Positions 32,619 to 41,595 of a stretch of 41,595 nucleotides of DNA are shown piece after piece. The stretch is from Actinomycetes bacterium. GTDB lineage: Bacteria; Actinomycetota; Actinomycetes; Nanopelagicales; Nanopelagicaceae. The stretch is from NCBI GenBank assembly GCA_025355305.1, contig JANXZW010000050.1, positions 1-41,595 of the forward strand, read 5' to 3'. A program made the position numbers and the translations under genes. The notes beneath the pieces are model-generated. The model ran no database searches. It saw nothing but the letters and a program-made list of their open reading frames with translations, and was not told the origin of the DNA. The stretch's first letter is position 1, and each line of letters begins with the position of its first letter.

Positions 32619-34156
32619 TTGAATGAATCCAATACCTTCGAGCGTCTGATTCCATAGAGCGAGATGGATGCAATAATTACGAAGATCACTACCGAAATTG
32701 CGCTAGCTAATCCCAGATTCTGATTACCCGCGCTAAACGCAATCTTGTAGGTATAGCTGATCAAAATATCCGTAGAGCCTGCCACCGCTCCCCCGAGAGT
32801 GTTCTGTGGGCCACCACCCGTTAGGAGATAGATGATATTGAAGTTATTGAAATTAAAAGCGAAGGAGGCAACCAAGAGTGGAGAGACGACTTGGAGAAGC
32901 AGTGGCAAGGTAATTTTGCGAAAAATCTGTCGACTTGAAGCACCGTCGATGGCGGCAGCCTCTGAAAGCTCAGCAGGAATCGCCTGCAGGGCGCCGCTAC
33001 AGATGAGATAAAAGTAAGGAAAGCCCAACCAAAGATTAACAATGATGACAGCAAGGCGGGCATACAGCGCGCTTTGAAACCAGTGCACATGAGAACCGAA
33101 GAGGTGATTAATCGCACCGAACTCGGTATCAAACATGCCCCCCCAGATCAAGATGCTCATGATGCTCGGCATTGCGTAAGGCAGGATGAGTATGGAGCGA
33201 TAGATCCTTCTTCCGTGCAATTTTCTATTGAGTGTCATCGCGATCAGAAGGCCAAGTGCAAATTGAGTGAGCACAGTCAAGGAGGCAAATACAATCGTCC
33301 AGATAAAGACGGGGATGAGTGCGGATCTAATCTGTGGATCGGTCAAAAGCTTGGTGTAATTCTCAAACCAGATTGGTGCTCGCCAACCTGGCTGTAGTTG
33401 GTCGTTTTTATCCTTGATATTCGTAAAGTTTCCCCTGCCATTGTCACGATATACGGCATGGGTAAGAACGTTGGTGAAGGTGTCAGTTGAGGAGTCGTAC
33501 TTCAAACTCTGCTCTTTGAGGGATGCCACATTGCCACCCTCGATGGTGATGAAGAAATCGGTGGAGTACGCGAATCGAGTGCTCCCCAATGCCTTATCTT
33601 GCGCGGCCTGTTCACTCGGAGTGAGCGCCGTAAAGCCTGGCGCAACGGTCGCGTCGCCATTGCCATCAATCGCTAGCCCAGCAGGGTCTAGGTCAGTCTT
33701 CGAAGTCGCCGTTGATAGGAAGTACTTCTTGTTGGTTGGATCAGAGGCGAGAATCTCTAGTTTTTTACCTGGATCTTCTCCAATTACTACATCAAAAGTT
33801 GTCTGCGCGGCATCTGGCCTGATACCCCCGGAGATAATCTGCGTGATTGACTCGGGTTTTGAGATGTAATTTCCTGTTTGAAAATGAAAGCCCGACATAG
33901 CGACGGTGTAGAGAATTGGCCCCACGACAAAGGCGAAGAGAAAGAGCATCCCTGGAAGGAAGAATTTCATGGGAATTGAAAAATTAGTGAGGTAAGTGAT
34001 TGCTATCGCGATAAGGCCGACAGTCAGAAAGGCAGAGATGGCGTATTCGCGTTTGGCAAAAGAGCTTTCGATTAACATAAGAAGAATTGCAGAAACCAAA
34101 GCGACGATGATGTATTTAAGCGTCACCGTCACCTTGCGCTGAAAGAACTTCTCCAC
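32615..34156 (-). CDS. malF: Maltodextrin ABC transporter permease MalF with long P2-type domain
   Basis: The 513-residue permease has two or three N-terminal helices, then a roughly 190-residue extracytoplasmic domain (about 95-280). A six-helix core follows, with the EAA loop AIPAELSEAAAIDGASSRQI and the segment FAFNFNNFNIIYLLTGGGP. Length and plan resemble enteric MalF (514 residues), whose P2 domain touches MalE; many Gram-positive MalF proteins are shorter. The start is GTG at 34154-34156 with no clear Shine-Dalgarno. It follows malE after 109 bp containing a strong hairpin and is coupled to malG. Confidence 0.93.
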   Translation of the reverse strand: MEKFFQRKVTVTLKYIIVALVSAILLMLIESSFAKREYAISAFLTVGLIAIAITYLTNFSIPMKFFLPGMLFLFAFVVGPILYTVAMSGFHFQTGNYISKPESITQIISGGIRPDAAQTTFDVVIGEDPGKKLEILASDPTNKKYFLSTATSKTDLDPAGLAIDGNGDATVAPGFTALTPSEQAAQDKALGSTRFAYSTDFFITIEGGNVASLKEQSLKYDSSTDTFTNVLTHAVYRDNGRGNFTNIKDKNDQLQPGWRAPIWFENYTKLLTDPQIRSALIPVFIWTIVFASLTVLTQFALGLLIAMTLNRKLHGRRIYRSILILPYAMPSIMSILIWGGMFDTEFGAINHLFGSHVHWFQSALYARLAVIIVNLWLGFPYFYLICSGALQAIPAELSEAAAIDGASSRQIFRKITLPLLLQVVSPLLVASFAFNFNNFNIIYLLTGGGPQNTLGGAVAGSTDILISYTYKIAFSAGNQNLGLASAISVVIFVIIASISLYGIRRSKVLDSFK

Positions 34157-34200
34157 GTATTTATCCGATCGGTTAATTCTTTTTAAGTATTGTAATAGTA

Positions 34201-34236
34201 GAAACTGGTGGGCAACGGTTCTTGCCCACCAGTTTC
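34201..34236. other. Strong malE-malF intercistronic hairpin
   Basis: GAAACTGGTGGGCAA (34201-34215) pairs perfectly over 15 bp with TTGCCCACCAGTTTC (34222-34236) around a 6-base loop. It lies 30 bp after the malE stop and 45 bp before malF. No clear T-run follows on the minus strand, so partial termination or mRNA 3' protection of malE fits better than full termination. Confidence 0.8.
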
Positions 34237-34265
34237 AGTAGTTCAAATCCTTCTATGCGAAGGAG

Positions 34266-35534
34266 TTAGAGCTGTGGGATTCCAGCAGCAATGTTTGTCT
34301 TAAAGAAAGCATCCATAGCAGCCGCTGAGGTCTGTGGATCCTTTCCGTTGACAAGAACATCCGTCCAGAACGCTGGGAGGAGATCCCAGAATGACTTGGA
34401 TCCGGCTGCTCCATTGAGGATTGCACCAATCTGTGGAAGTCCTGCAACTGCTCCAGCCTTACCAAAGCCCTTTTGAGCTGCGGTAACCGAAGCATTCTTC
34501 TGAGCCTTCTTATTGGCTGGTGGACGTAGTTCAACGTTCTGGTATGCAACTGCGCCGGCAGATGAGCCGAAGAAGTTGTTCAAGAGGCTCTTCGCACCTT
34601 GATCAACACCATGCTGCGCCGCGAAGGTTGTCAACATTGCTCCAGAGACTGAAGCGTATGCTGAGCCAAATTTGCCGTGGTTTAGTCCAGGAACAGGCAT
34701 AAGGTTGTTCATATCGAAGCCAGCCTTTGCATAATCCTGCCACTCCCAGTTACCGATGATTGCGTAAGGAACGGTTCCGGCCAAGAATGCGGTCTTGCAA
34801 CCGGTATCTGTGGCTGGGAAGAAGCCGTTGCTCTTGCCATTTGCGCCAAGGAACAACCTCTTAATATTTGCAGCGACCGTGGCTGCAGGAACTGGATCGG
34901 CAGTTGGATCAACTGTTCCCGAAGCAGTCATCACGTAAGGAGCGCCACCGAGTGCATTGAGTACGGATTCTGCACCCCATGACATTCCGCCGCCTGCAAC
35001 GCAAAGACCTGCGGTCAACTTATCTGCCGACTTGTTGGCGAGATAAAACTTGACCATCTGGGTCAATGTTCCTGGCTTGCCCGTCAACTTTGAGTTGTAA
35101 AGCATTGAGACGTTATTGACATCTAGTGGGACGCCGTAAAGAACGCCCTTGTACGAGAGGTCAAATAAGTTGTTCGCAGTGAAATTTGCACGAACAGAAG
35201 AGGACAAAGTGACAGGTGCGAGCTTGCCGTTCTTTGCTCCAGTTGAAACCCAGTCATTAGCACCAACAACAATATCTGGGCCAGTGAGTGCGGTTGCATT
35301 TCCAAATGCGGCGTTCAAAGCATCAAAACTTGAGAACGGAACAATCTTGATTGTGTAGCCAGGAACCCAGTCGCCTTTAGCAGCGATAACTTGCTGCAAG
35401 TGAGGTCCACGAGTTTCATCGGCCCACACAATGATCGTGTTGGAGGCAGCATGCACGGGTGCGGAGACGAAGCCTGAGATCAGACCCGCTGCAACCGTGA
35501 GAGCAGCTACCTTTCCAAATTTACGTTGAATCAT
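34266..35534 (-). CDS. malE: Maltodextrin-binding protein MalE-like (no lipobox)
   Basis: The 422-residue solute-binding protein has a Sec signal peptide (about 1-29, KVAALTVAAGLISGF, ending VHAAS). The mature part has the extracellular maltose-binding fold: IIVWADETRGPHLQQV, GPDIVVGANDWV, GVLYGVPLDVNNVSMLYN and NWEWQDYAKAGFDMNNL. No cysteine occurs near the cleavage site, so no lipid anchor is predicted; two cysteines in the mature protein might form a disulfide. AGGAG four bases before the ATG is a good ribosome binding site. First gene of malE-malF-malG-amylase, with its own candidate promoter. Confidence 0.92.
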   Translation of the reverse strand: MIQRKFGKVAALTVAAGLISGFVSAPVHAASNTIIVWADETRGPHLQQVIAAKGDWVPGYTIKIVPFSSFDALNAAFGNATALTGPDIVVGANDWVSTGAKNGKLAPVTLSSSVRANFTANNLFDLSYKGVLYGVPLDVNNVSMLYNSKLTGKPGTLTQMVKFYLANKSADKLTAGLCVAGGGMSWGAESVLNALGGAPYVMTASGTVDPTADPVPAATVAANIKRLFLGANGKSNGFFPATDTGCKTAFLAGTVPYAIIGNWEWQDYAKAGFDMNNLMPVPGLNHGKFGSAYASVSGAMLTTFAAQHGVDQGAKSLLNNFFGSSAGAVAYQNVELRPPANKKAQKNASVTAAQKGFGKAGAVAGLPQIGAILNGAAGSKSFWDLLPAFWTDVLVNGKDPQTSAAAMDAFFKTNIAAGIPQL

Positions 35535-35556
35535 GTGACTCCTATAGGTGAAATTT

Positions 35557-35577
35557 GCTTAACCAAGGAGGTTAAGC
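35557..35577. promoter_or_regulatory. Perfect dyad at the malE transcript start
   Basis: GCTTAACC and GGTTAAGC form 8-bp arms around five bases. The dyad sits between the candidate -10 (35588-35593) and the malE ribosome binding site. It could be an operator at +1 or a 5' hairpin that stabilises the mRNA; the sequence alone does not decide. Confidence 0.5.
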
Positions 35578-35587
35578 GAGTGAGATA

Positions 35588-35616
35588 ATTTCACATTAGA
35601 AGAAAGTGTAAGTCAA
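35588..35616 (-). promoter_or_regulatory. Candidate malE promoter
   Basis: On the minus strand TTGACT (35611-35616) and TGAAAT (35588-35593) are separated by 17 bp. A CG-centred AACGTT element (35704-35709, within GGTAACGTTTTGG on the minus strand) lies about 90 bp upstream and resembles the core of LacI-family sites, but its arms match poorly. Confidence 0.4.
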
Positions 35617-35753
35617 GGAATTAATGGACAAGTCGGGTAGAAATCCGCGGGGCTAACCCTTATTTCACGCTGGTTGTAGAGACTCTCAGTAGATTGATAC
35701 CAAAACGTTACCAAGAGCGGTCGGCACAATGATTTGATAACAATTAGATAACG

Positions 35754-37574
35754 CTACTTCACAAACTTTTGTAATCTCCAAATACCAATGCCGGCCGTGG
35801 GAAGAGTGGTTCGGACTCTCATTCCTTCCAACTTTGGACCGTACACCGAATTTTCCAGTTCATACCCGTACGTCGAGAGGTCAATGTCAATCTTCGTAGC
35901 TTTGCGTGCAACGATTATCAAGAGCGCTTCCTTCTTACTTTCACGCAGGTATGCGATGTAATCATCTTTTAAATCAACCCAACGTAGGCCGCCATAGGCG
36001 AGCGCATGACTCGTGCGACGAATTGCAACAAGTTCCTTTACCTCTGCAAAAAATTCGTGATCCCAGTTACTGCGATCGCTCCAATTAATGGTACGACGTG
36101 AATCTTCACCCCACGCCCCACGCAATCCAATTTCATCGCCAGCAAAGATTGAAGGAACCCCCGGGTAGGTCATGAGCAAACCCATACCAGCTAGATGTCG
36201 ATCTACATCGCCACCAACCACATTTCTAAAGCGCGCGGTATCGTGGGAATCCAATAGAAGCATGCTTGCAACAAGAGCTCGCCACGGGATTCCCCCGTTG
36301 AACATTTGCATCGCTGCCACCATCTGTTCACCCGTGAATTGTGGAACGCTCGTCGGAAGTCCAAAGAATCCACCTTCAATTTCAGGATTTTGCTGCAGCC
36401 AGCCCCAGACTGGCCGCATGAATCCGTTGTAGTTCATAGTTCCATGCCAACCAAAACCATCAAGATCCGCCGGAAAGTGATCGGCGTTTTCAGCGACTAA
36501 CCAAGCATCAGGGTTCTCGATATCCATCGCTTGACGGATCCCGCGCATTACCTCGCGATTTAAATCTTGATCTTTGTACCGCCCTGTCATGTTCCCTACA
36601 TCGATGCGCCATCCAGCCATATTGTAAGGAGCGCGCAACCATCTACGCACTATCGAATTTTTAGAGTCCCACACGAGCTTGCGCAGGAGTGTCGAAGAGT
36701 AATTTAATTTTGGTAGGGAGGCCAAGCCCCACCAACCCTCATACCCATGTTTGATCGACTTATCCCAGTAGAAAAAGGCGCGCTCCTTACTCTTGGGATC
36801 TGCCAAAGCCTTCTTGATCCATGTATGTCCTGCTCCACAATGATTTGTGGTGAGATCCCCCATGATACGGATACCTTTTTTATTTGCGGCTTTTGAAAGC
36901 GCAAAGAGCGCCGCATCTCCCCCAAGCAACGGATCGACCCTGTCAAAACTACTTGCGTCATACCGGTGGGTTGATCGTGCTGGAAAAAATGGAGTGAAAT
37001 AGATTCCTGAAGCTCCAAGAGTGGTGATGTGATCTAAATGCTCCGCAACCCCTTCCAGGTCGCCACCGAAATATTCAACTCCTGTTGTGATGTCTCGACC
37101 CTTTGGAAGGGTGTTCCAATCGCGCTTTACAAACTCGGATGGAATCTTGCGAACCGCGCCCGATGAGGCAAAGCGATCAGGAAAGATCTGATAAAAGACA
37201 GATTTATTAATCCACTGCGGATACTTCGGCTTGGCGAAGATTTGAAAATCATTGGCACTTGAAACATCAAATGGAAATATGCCGGCGGCATTGAGCCATT
37301 GGTAACTCTTCTTTTCGATGATCAAAAAGCGATACTGCGCAACGAGATTGAGCACTGGGGCCCTGACGCTCCACCAATTCTCGCTTCCAGTGGAGGCGCT
37401 TACTGCCATCTCAAAGGTGCGCGCCTCCCCGTCGTGGTAAATGCGCAGGTGCATCTTGGTCAGTGGAAAGCTCACCGGCACGCGGACTCGAAATTCCACG
37501 GACTCGCCTAATTGCGGGGAGCTAGTACTGAGGTAAAGATCGCTTCCATCGTGATGGGGTTGGAGAGACTTCAC
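35754..37574 (-). CDS. Cytosolic GH13 maltodextrin hydrolase (neopullulanase / cyclomaltodextrinase-like)
   Basis: The 606-residue enzyme has no signal peptide. An N-terminal beta domain (about 1-115, CBM34-like) precedes the barrel, which starts SVFYQIFPDRFASSG. Conserved regions are MGDLTTNHCGAGH, AGWRIDVGNMTG (nucleophile Asp near 322), WLVAENADHF (acid/base Glu near 360) and LLDSHDTARF (third Asp near 443). These enzymes hydrolyse maltodextrins or cyclodextrins inside the cell. GTG at 37572-37574 has GGAGG six bases upstream. It is the first gene of the maltodextrin locus, 219 bp before malE, and would process sugars brought in by MalEFG. Exact specificity is not readable. Confidence 0.9.
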   Translation of the reverse strand: MKSLQPHHDGSDLYLSTSSPQLGESVEFRVRVPVSFPLTKMHLRIYHDGEARTFEMAVSASTGSENWWSVRAPVLNLVAQYRFLIIEKKSYQWLNAAGIFPFDVSSANDFQIFAKPKYPQWINKSVFYQIFPDRFASSGAVRKIPSEFVKRDWNTLPKGRDITTGVEYFGGDLEGVAEHLDHITTLGASGIYFTPFFPARSTHRYDASSFDRVDPLLGGDAALFALSKAANKKGIRIMGDLTTNHCGAGHTWIKKALADPKSKERAFFYWDKSIKHGYEGWWGLASLPKLNYSSTLLRKLVWDSKNSIVRRWLRAPYNMAGWRIDVGNMTGRYKDQDLNREVMRGIRQAMDIENPDAWLVAENADHFPADLDGFGWHGTMNYNGFMRPVWGWLQQNPEIEGGFFGLPTSVPQFTGEQMVAAMQMFNGGIPWRALVASMLLLDSHDTARFRNVVGGDVDRHLAGMGLLMTYPGVPSIFAGDEIGLRGAWGEDSRRTINWSDRSNWDHEFFAEVKELVAIRRTSHALAYGGLRWVDLKDDYIAYLRESKKEALLIIVARKATKIDIDLSTYGYELENSVYGPKLEGMRVRTTLPTAGIGIWRLQKFVK

Positions 37575-37653
37575 TCAATACCTCCGTGCTGCTCTAGGAG
37601 TTGTAAGTTCTACAGCCTTTTGAGCGATCTTACTAGCCCAAATTTTGCAATCG

Positions 37654-38769
37654 TTAATTGTGAAGTTGGTGAACGCTCTCGTCCCAGCCCTTAACATCTT
37701 GGGGTGAACGCGGTCCGGGGCCGATGTAACGCGCAGATGGTCGAATCAACCGACCTGTGCGCTTCTGCTCCAAGATATGGGCAGACCATCCAGCGGTACG
37801 AGCAGCTGTGAACATCGAGGTGAAGAGCGGGGCTGGAACCTCTGCGAAATCGAGGATGATCGCCGCCCAGAATTCCACGTTGGTCTCTAAAACTCGCTCA
37901 GGGTGGCGTTCGTGCAATTCAGCGAGCGCAGCCTTCTCAAGAGCGAGCGCTACTTCATGACGCGGAGCATTTAGTTCTTTGGCAGTGCGACGCAAAGTGC
38001 GAGCGCGTGGATCCTCTGCTCGATAAACGCGATGACCAAAGCCCATGAGGCGCTCTCCGCGATCCATGATGCCCTTCACATATGCAGTGGCATCGCCCAT
38101 CTTCTCAACGCCTTCAATCATGCTGAGGACTCGAGCTGGCGCACCACCGTGGAGAGGTCCCGACATCGCGCCAATAGCCCCTGATAAGGAGGCAGCAACA
38201 TCAGCACCGGTAGATGCAATCACACGAGCGGTGAATGTCGATGCATTCATTCCATGTTCGGCCGCAGAGACAAAGTAAGCATCGATAGCCCGTACATGCA
38301 GCGGATCTGGCTCTCCGCGCCAACGAATCATCATCCGCTCAACAACTGTGTTTGCCTTGTCGATCTCAGACTCTGGAACGACAGGTTGAATTACCCCGCG
38401 CGCAGATTGTGCAACATAGGAGAGAACCATGACAGATGCGCGCGCCAAATTTGAGCGAGCTTCATCATCAGAGATATCAAGAAGTGGCTTGAGTCCCCAC
38501 GCCGGTGCCAACATTGCGATAGCGGATTGCACATCAACGCGGACGTCGCCAGAGTGCACTGGGAGCGGGAAGCGCTCGGCAGGAGGGAGGCCAGGATTGA
38601 ATTCATCATCGACCAGGAGTCCCCAGACATTTCCAAAGGTGACGCGGCCAACCAGGTCCTCTATATCTACGCCGCGATAGCGCAGCGCACTTCCCTCTTT
38701 ATCTGGTTCAGCAATTGTCGACTCAAAGGCAATTACGCCCTCTAGGCCAGGCTTGAAATCATCGCTCAC
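37654..38769 (-). CDS. citA: Citrate synthase (CitA type)
   Basis: The 371-residue protein makes citrate from oxaloacetate and acetyl-CoA. It closely follows mycobacterial CitA: KPGLEGVIAFESTIAEPDKE near the start, SAAEHGMNASTFTARVIAST, SGPLHGGAPARVL (substrate His) and MGFGHRVYRAEDPRAR, with the catalytic Asp region NVEFWAAIILDFAEVP. The GTG at 38767-38769 is chosen because GGAGGG lies seven bases upstream and homologues start at this point; an in-frame extension to 38826 adds 19 unsupported residues. It diverges from pdxH. Confidence 0.94.
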   Translation of the reverse strand: MSDDFKPGLEGVIAFESTIAEPDKEGSALRYRGVDIEDLVGRVTFGNVWGLLVDDEFNPGLPPAERFPLPVHSGDVRVDVQSAIAMLAPAWGLKPLLDISDDEARSNLARASVMVLSYVAQSARGVIQPVVPESEIDKANTVVERMMIRWRGEPDPLHVRAIDAYFVSAAEHGMNASTFTARVIASTGADVAASLSGAIGAMSGPLHGGAPARVLSMIEGVEKMGDATAYVKGIMDRGERLMGFGHRVYRAEDPRARTLRRTAKELNAPRHEVALALEKAALAELHERHPERVLETNVEFWAAIILDFAEVPAPLFTSMFTAARTAGWSAHILEQKRTGRLIRPSARYIGPGPRSPQDVKGWDESVHQLHN

Positions 38770-38797
38770 GAAAAATCCCTCCACATTAGGTGCGCTT

Positions 38798-38826
38798 ATT
38801 CTTACGCTAGAAGGAGCGCTGTACAA
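38798..38826 (-). promoter_or_regulatory. Candidate citA promoter
   Basis: On the minus strand TTGTAC (38821-38826) and AAGAAT (38798-38803) are separated by 17 bp. They lie about 30 bp before the citA start codon in the 106-bp gap to pdxH. Confidence 0.35.
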
Positions 38827-38875
38827 ACCCCAGCCTCAAATAGCCGAAAGATGAAAAGTGACGTTAGATACATCC

Positions 38876-39553
38876 ATGAGTACTCTTCCAGACCCCAGCG
38901 ACGGGCTAAATCGCGATGAGATCCGGGCAATGCGACGTTCCTATGGGGAGGTGGGTTTGGCGGAGGCTGATCTCGCTTCTGATCCCATCAGCCAATTTCA
39001 ACGCTGGCTCCTGGAGGCGGCACAAAACCCCGTCATCGTGGAGGCAAATGCCATGGTGCTCTCTACAGTAGATGAGACAGGTCCTCAGTCTCGAACCGTT
39101 TTGCTGAAGGATGTAGGAAGTGATGGTTTCTCATTTTTTACCAACTACGGGTCCCAGAAAGCTCGGGCGATTGCCTTCAACCCGCGGGTCGGTCTTCTCT
39201 TTCCTTGGTATGCCATGGAGCGCCAAGTAATTGTCCGAGGTTCGGCCCTGAAGGTCTCCACTGAAGAAAGTAGGCAGTACTTCGCGACTCGCCCTTGGGG
39301 AAGCCAGATTGGTGCATGGGCGAGTTCTCAATCCGACGAATTAGAGTCTCGCGAGCATCTGCAGGCGCGCTATGACGAATTTACCCAAAAGTTCCCGGAG
39401 GGATCGGTGGTACCGATGCCTCCACACTGGGGCGGTTATGTAGTCACGCCACAGGCAGTTGAATTTTGGCAGGGACGCTACTCACGTTTGCACGATCGGC
39501 TGCTCTTCACTGCGACGGCCTCCGGTTGGTCTCTCACCCGCCTGCACCCCTGA
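38876..39553 (+). CDS. pdxH: Pyridoxamine/pyridoxine 5'-phosphate oxidase
   Basis: The 225-residue FMN enzyme makes pyridoxal 5'-phosphate. It has MRRSYGEVGLAEADLASDPI at the start, then QSRTVLLKDVGSDGFSFFTN for FMN binding, LFPWYAMERQVIVRG, and the C-terminal VEFWQGRYSRLHDRLLF. It ends LHP, a common PdxH terminus. I chose the ATG at 38876, with TTAGAT six bases upstream (imperfect leaderless -10), over a GTG six codons earlier; the difference is minor. It precedes the PLP-dependent serC by 20 bp. Confidence 0.94.
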   Translation: MSTLPDPSDGLNRDEIRAMRRSYGEVGLAEADLASDPISQFQRWLLEAAQNPVIVEANAMVLSTVDETGPQSRTVLLKDVGSDGFSFFTNYGSQKARAIAFNPRVGLLFPWYAMERQVIVRGSALKVSTEESRQYFATRPWGSQIGAWASSQSDELESREHLQARYDEFTQKFPEGSVVPMPPHWGGYVVTPQAVEFWQGRYSRLHDRLLFTATASGWSLTRLHP

Positions 39554-39561
39554 CAATGCTT

Positions 39562-40787
<1,226 letters not shown>

Positions 40788-40813
40788 ATAGGAATTTATC
40801 TTAAATTTGAATT

Positions 40814-40858
40814 AAAAACAGCGGCCCGCATGAATTAATCACGCGGGCCGCTGTTTTT
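40814..40858. terminator. Bidirectional terminator between serC unit and OmpA-like gene
   Basis: AAAAACAGCGGCCCGC (40814-40829) pairs perfectly over 16 bp with GCGGGCCGCTGTTTTT (40843-40858), with a 13-base loop. GC-rich core and A/T tracts on both outer sides make it an intrinsic terminator in both directions. It serves the converging serC unit and the OmpA-like gene. Confidence 0.95.
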
Positions 40859-40864
40859 ACGCTG

Positions 40865-41595
40865 CTAGAGCTGGCCCCAAATCTCCGAACGTCTATTCTT
40901 CGCATACGCAGCCGATGTGTGGGCAGCATCCTTTGGATTCGTCGGACCATAGAACTTGAATCCGACGATTGCTATTGGCAATACCGCATTAAGTAAGTTA
41001 GCAATTTGACTTGAACGTAACCGAGATAGCGCTTGGTTATTTACGCCAGTCTGACGATCGGTGTATCCGTAGATCCATATCTTCTTGTAATTATTGCCAA
41101 CGATTGTCTTGATAACTCCTGCGAGTTTTGCAATGTTTACAGGATTCAGATTGCTGATATTCAAATCGTAGAAGATGCTGTTAAGAAGGACCAGCCCAGT
41201 AGCAGGCTTATTGATAACCGTTAATCCAACGGCGGCCGTGCGGAACTTGCCGTCGTAGGCCGTTCCTTCTACCTGCATAATGTGGTGACCCAGTTTGGTC
41301 GCTGCCGTTACCGGGAAGTGAGCGGCGAAAGTTCCATCAGGCAATACTGTGGCTTCACCCAAGAAGGTTCTTGTTGAGTAGAGGTAAACACGTGCGATTG
41401 TGCCTGGCATGAAGCCCGTTCCATTTGTAGTGGCGTTAACTCCGCGGATCAAGTAGACCTGAATCTTGGTAGGCAACTGGATTCCGTAAACCTCTTTTTT
41501 ATCGCTCGCGATCTGGATCATCCAGTCTTTGGCAGAGATCTGAACTCCAGTTCCACCTTGGAGGAGAGACAAGACGACTGGATCGTTAGTTCCAG
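40865..41595 (-). CDS. OmpA-like domain protein, 3' part only
   Basis: The frame is open to the right edge, so the N-terminal part lies outside the window; about 243 residues are visible. A beta-rich region (with GFMPGTIARVYLYSTRTFLG, then LPDGTFAAHFPV and LGHHIMQVEGTAYDG) resembles an Ig-like surface module. The last 85 residues resemble an OmpA/MotB peptidoglycan-binding domain: IWIYGYTDRQTGVNNQALS, LRSSQIANLL and AKNRRSEIWG. The Asp of GYTD and the Arg positions used to bind peptidoglycan are present. A wall-bound extracellular protein is inferred. It is convergent with serC across a strong terminator. Confidence 0.8.
   Translation of the reverse strand, partial: GTNDPVVLSLLQGGTGVQISAKDWMIQIASDKKEVYGIQLPTKIQVYLIRGVNATTNGTGFMPGTIARVYLYSTRTFLGEATVLPDGTFAAHFPVTAATKLGHHIMQVEGTAYDGKFRTAAVGLTVINKPATGLVLLNSIFYDLNISNLNPVNIAKLAGVIKTIVGNNYKKIWIYGYTDRQTGVNNQALSRLRSSQIANLLNAVLPIAIVGFKFYGPTNPKDAAHTSAAYAKNRRSEIWGQL

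Noticed and set aside
35699-35715. LacI-family (MalR-like) operator around AACGTT
   Set aside because: The core fits, but the arms match poorly and no regulator gene is nearby. It is mentioned only as a weak element with the malE promoter.
35736-35752. GATAAC direct repeat with 11-bp period near the end of the GH13 gene
   Set aside because: Only six bases per copy in an AT-rich stretch; too short to separate from chance.

Overview
The window is about 41.6 kb of an actinobacterial chromosome (phylum Actinomycetota). The evidence is a WhiB1-type Fe-S regulator next to a PdtaS-type histidine kinase, a GlpR/SepX-RimJ-Glp-5-FCL cell-division cluster, a protein O-mannosyltransferase facing rsmI, a class II-type citrate synthase (CitA) next to pdxH and serC, and a fused CopD/CtaG protein. 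Gene order in 4953-18305 follows Mycobacterium tuberculosis Rv0992-Rv1018, without galU and without the Rpf-like gene often found between tatD and rsmA. Intergenic gaps are very short, GC is moderate, and many genes look leaderless. This suggests a streamlined lineage such as a freshwater Nanopelagicales-like actinobacterium; the exact taxon is inference. I found no mobile element, CRISPR array or clear horizontally acquired island, and no gene-free stretch longer than 300 bp. The longest gaps are 35535-35753, 511-720 and 6140-6322, and each holds candidate regulatory structure.

Layout: 1-297 is the end of a DNA glycosylase gene. 439-510 is tRNA-Arg(CCG). 721-990 is whiB1 and 1021-2490 is pdtaS. 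2540-4226 is a TadZ/CpaE-like ATPase with a SAF/CpaB protein, and 4339-4956 is an Rv3235-family gene with a 15-bp minisatellite. 4953-8748 is pth-rplY-prs-glmU (minus), then tRNA-Gln(TTG). 8947-13987 is the ispE-rsmA-tatD-metG-rsmI operon (minus), facing pmt (14020-15381, plus). 15384-17684 is glpR-rimJ-glp, facing 5-formyltetrahydrofolate cyclo-ligase. 18277-20795 is CopD/CtaG plus CopC. 20861-21055 is an FmdB zinc ribbon. 21073-21809 is a tetR plus a tiny coupled gene, facing an MMPL exporter (21904-24003). 24084-24911 is purU, then tRNA-Arg(CCT). 25148-27430 is a secreted coiled-coil protein and a membrane diguanylate cyclase. 27390-29628 is a photolyase and an esterase. 29678-37574 is a maltodextrin locus: cytosolic GH13, MalE, MalF, MalG and secreted alpha-amylase. 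37654-40787 is citA, pdxH, serC and a 31-aa membrane peptide. 40865-41595 is the C-terminal part of a secreted OmpA-like protein.

How the parts work together: most of the left two thirds is housekeeping (translation, PRPP, UDP-GlcNAc, isoprenoids, tRNA and rRNA modification). The maltodextrin locus looks like one metabolic unit. The secreted amylase cuts polymer, MalE/MalF/MalG import oligomers (the ATPase is not in the window), and the cytosolic GH13 enzyme hydrolyses them. TetR with paired operators probably controls the MMPL exporter.

Most worth a second look: a gephyrin/MoeA-like Glp that lost about 100 residues and its cofactor-site motifs but still sits with its receptor GlpR; a MalE without lipobox paired with a long enteric-style MalF; two tiny ATGA-coupled genes missed by ordinary length cut-offs; a CopC domain lacking both usual copper-binding histidines; a 12-bp repeat that places in-frame stops on both strands between two converging genes; and a recurrent TAnnnT-N6-start leaderless signature.
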